Of a DNA stretch of 6,845 nucleotides, positions 5,582 to 6,845 are shown in pieces. The notes beneath the pieces are model-generated. The model had not been told where the DNA came from, did not search any database, and saw only the letters and a program-made list of their open reading frames with translations. This DNA comes from Candidatus Bathyarchaeota archaeon (GTDB lineage: Archaea; Thermoproteota; Bathyarchaeia; 40CM-2-53-6), in assembly GCA_005883085.1 (NCBI GenBank), contig VBAY01000082.1:1-6845 (forward strand). Direction: 5' to 3'. Position 1 is the first letter of the stretch. Every line of letters starts with the position of its first letter. Both the position numbers and the translations under genes were made by a program.

Positions 5582-6845
5582 GCCTGTTGCTTCTTCTCTT
5601 CGCTTGAATCGGAAGGCTCCATCGAAGATTGTTCCCGGTTTTGGATTGCCGGTTGGGGGGGCGTCTCCGTAACGGCAACTGGTCCCAGCGAGGACAACCC
5701 GGGTGAGGGACTGGAAATGGCCGAGATTATCGGTATTTTCGCACGTTTTGGACGAAGTTTTCCTAGTTGCTGGCCTACCTTGCGAAGCAAATGTGGCTTA
5801 TCCGTCTTGACCTGCTTGGGTTTGCCACGGAGAAGAATGTAGGTTGTCAAGAATGATGTGACGCCCAGTATCACTCCAGTCCAGATGTTGATCCCAGCGA
5901 GGATTCTTGAGTTTGCTTGGTTGACAAAGCTCTGGAGATACTGGTTGTTGATATAGTCGAGATACCATATGAGTCCGAGCCCTACTATCGCTAAGGTTTC
6001 CACTGTAACTGTGAGCTTCGTTCTCGTTGGGATTGGAGGTATCATCTTCTCTTCCGGAGTGATTGGCATTCGTCTGATGCGTCCTGGAGCCCACCAGTTG
6101 AGACGCTTCATATGTCGCATTATTGATGGAACTAGGTAGACTCGTGTCAGGGTCGCGTCTAGAATGACGACTATGAAGAATGCGAGTCCGAGCTGCTGGA
6201 GCATTGGTATTTGCGAGAGCATCATGGTTCCGAAGGCCCCAGCTGTTACAAGACCTGTGGCCGTGATTATGCCTCCAGTGCGCTCTACTGCAGTCTCGAT
6301 GGCCTCATCATCTTTCGCACCTCCGACCACGTACTCCCTGATTCTGGTTACCAGGAATATGTCGTAGTCAAGTCCTAGGCCGAGCATTATTACTAGGAGC
6401 ATGATTGGTAGTATCCAGATCAGCTCCATCCCAATGTATGTGTGGAAGATGTAGATGACTGCAGCCATTGCCCACGAAATGCTGAGAAGTATTGTGAAGA
6501 TGAGTCGTAACGGGGTGAAGATCGAACCCAAGGCTATCATGAGAACTACAAAGACTCCTACAAGGACTAGTGCGGTCATGTTGAAGTAGTCAGCTGCGCT
6601 CGAATTGGCAAGGTCTGCGACGGAAGCGGTTTCTCCCCCGACAAGCATTCTAGACGCAGCGAGGAGACTGTCGTTGCTCTGGATACTGTTGATGTTCTGC
6701 CTAATTTTCGTGAGCGTGGAAATGGCCTGGTCTGTATAGGGTTCGTCGGACAGGTTGGCCCAGACCATTGCCGATTTCCCGTCGCTTCCGAGGAAGGGCT
6801 TCATGCTTCTGATCATTGCTTGTTGCTGCGCAGTGTTCAGCTGGC
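5578..6845 (-). CDS. RND superfamily MMPL-type membrane protein, C-terminal part (start beyond window)
   Basis: The frame is open through the right edge, so the ATG at 6816 is almost certainly internal; 421 full residues are visible, counted from the edge. Residues 1-85 resemble the end of the second extracytoplasmic domain of an MMPL transporter (MLVGGETASVADL at 66-78). Five membrane helices of the second RND repeat follow (about 88-109, 112-136, 140-165, 190-210, 217-240). They include GLGLDYDIFL with D159/Y160, the Asp-Tyr pair used for proton coupling in this family. Two additional hydrophobic helices come next (about 278-298 and 315-339), then a polar tail of about 80 residues, basic at first, then Pro/Ser/Gln/Glu-rich and likely disordered and cytoplasmic. 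MMPL proteins export lipids or other hydrophobic compounds using the proton gradient; the substrate here is unknown. The gene is convergent with the METTL5-like gene and unrelated to it in function. Confidence 0.9.
   Translation of the reverse strand, partial: QLNTAQQQAMIRSMKPFLGSDGKSAMVWANLSDEPYTDQAISTLTKIRQNINSIQSNDSLLAASRMLVGGETASVADLANSSAADYFNMTALVLVGVFVVLMIALGSIFTPLRLIFTILLSISWAMAAVIYIFHTYIGMELIWILPIMLLVIMLGLGLDYDIFLVTRIREYVVGGAKDDEAIETAVERTGGIITATGLVTAGAFGTMMLSQIPMLQQLGLAFFIVVILDATLTRVYLVPSIMRHMKRLNWWAPGRIRRMPITPEEKMIPPIPTRTKLTVTVETLAIVGLGLIWYLDYINNQYLQSFVNQANSRILAGINIWTGVILGVTSFLTTYILLRGKPKQVKTDKPHLLRKVGQQLGKLRPKRAKIPIISAISSPSPGLSSLGPVAVTETPPQPAIQNREQSSMEPSDSSEEKKQQA

Noticed and set aside
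5655..5661. Run of seven G in the MMPL tail as a phase-variable tract or frameshift error
   Set aside because: The frame stays open to a stop that meets the neighbour's stop, and the tail composition is typical of a disordered end; one 7-nt run is weak evidence.
1..6845. Mobile elements, CRISPR arrays, tRNA or rRNA genes
   Set aside because: No transposase or integrase motifs, no regularly spaced repeats and no RNA gene signatures were seen; the window is nearly all protein-coding.

Overview
The window looks archaeal. It carries a Dph2-type diphthamide enzyme with the three-cysteine layout of the archaeal homodimer, a METTL5-like rRNA methyltransferase, an Mre11/Rad50-type pair, and an archaeal TATA box (TTTATATT) upstream of dph2 and no bacterial-type promoter there. 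The lineage cannot be fixed from the sequence. Base composition and codon use look even across the window, and there is no transposase, integrase, tRNA, rRNA or CRISPR array.

Positions 1-3421 (+) hold a two-gene DNA-repair operon: an Mre11/SbcD-like nuclease cut by the left edge, then a Rad50-like SMC-family ATPase. The two overlap by 4 nt in CTGA, where a strong Shine-Dalgarno sequence points to an unusual CTG start. The ATPase is the most interesting item. It has no CxxC zinc hook and only one cysteine. At the apex of its coiled coil, where the hook should be, it carries two hydrophobic helices joined by a very short turn, with basic residues on the coiled-coil side. This suggests a Rad50 anchored in the membrane by its apex, resembling the bacterial YhaO-YhaN pair more than canonical Mre11-Rad50. 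The nuclease has His where the metal-bridging Asn of the GNHD motif is expected.

Positions 3440-3823 (-) hold a small gene of unknown function, convergent with rad50 and divergent from dph2. The 135-bp divergent gap (3824-3958) contains a perfect 7-bp inverted repeat and the TATA box. It is the longest non-coding stretch in the window.

Positions 3959-5581 (+) hold dph2 and a METTL5-like methyltransferase gene, in the same reading frame and separated only by one TAA stop. Both products modify the translation machinery (EF-2 and probably small-subunit rRNA), so they form a plausible translation-modification operon.

Positions 5578-6845 (-) hold the C-terminal part of an RND/MMPL-family membrane protein, convergent with the methyltransferase gene. 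The two genes share the palindrome CTAG as their stop codons. The MMPL gene runs off the right edge.
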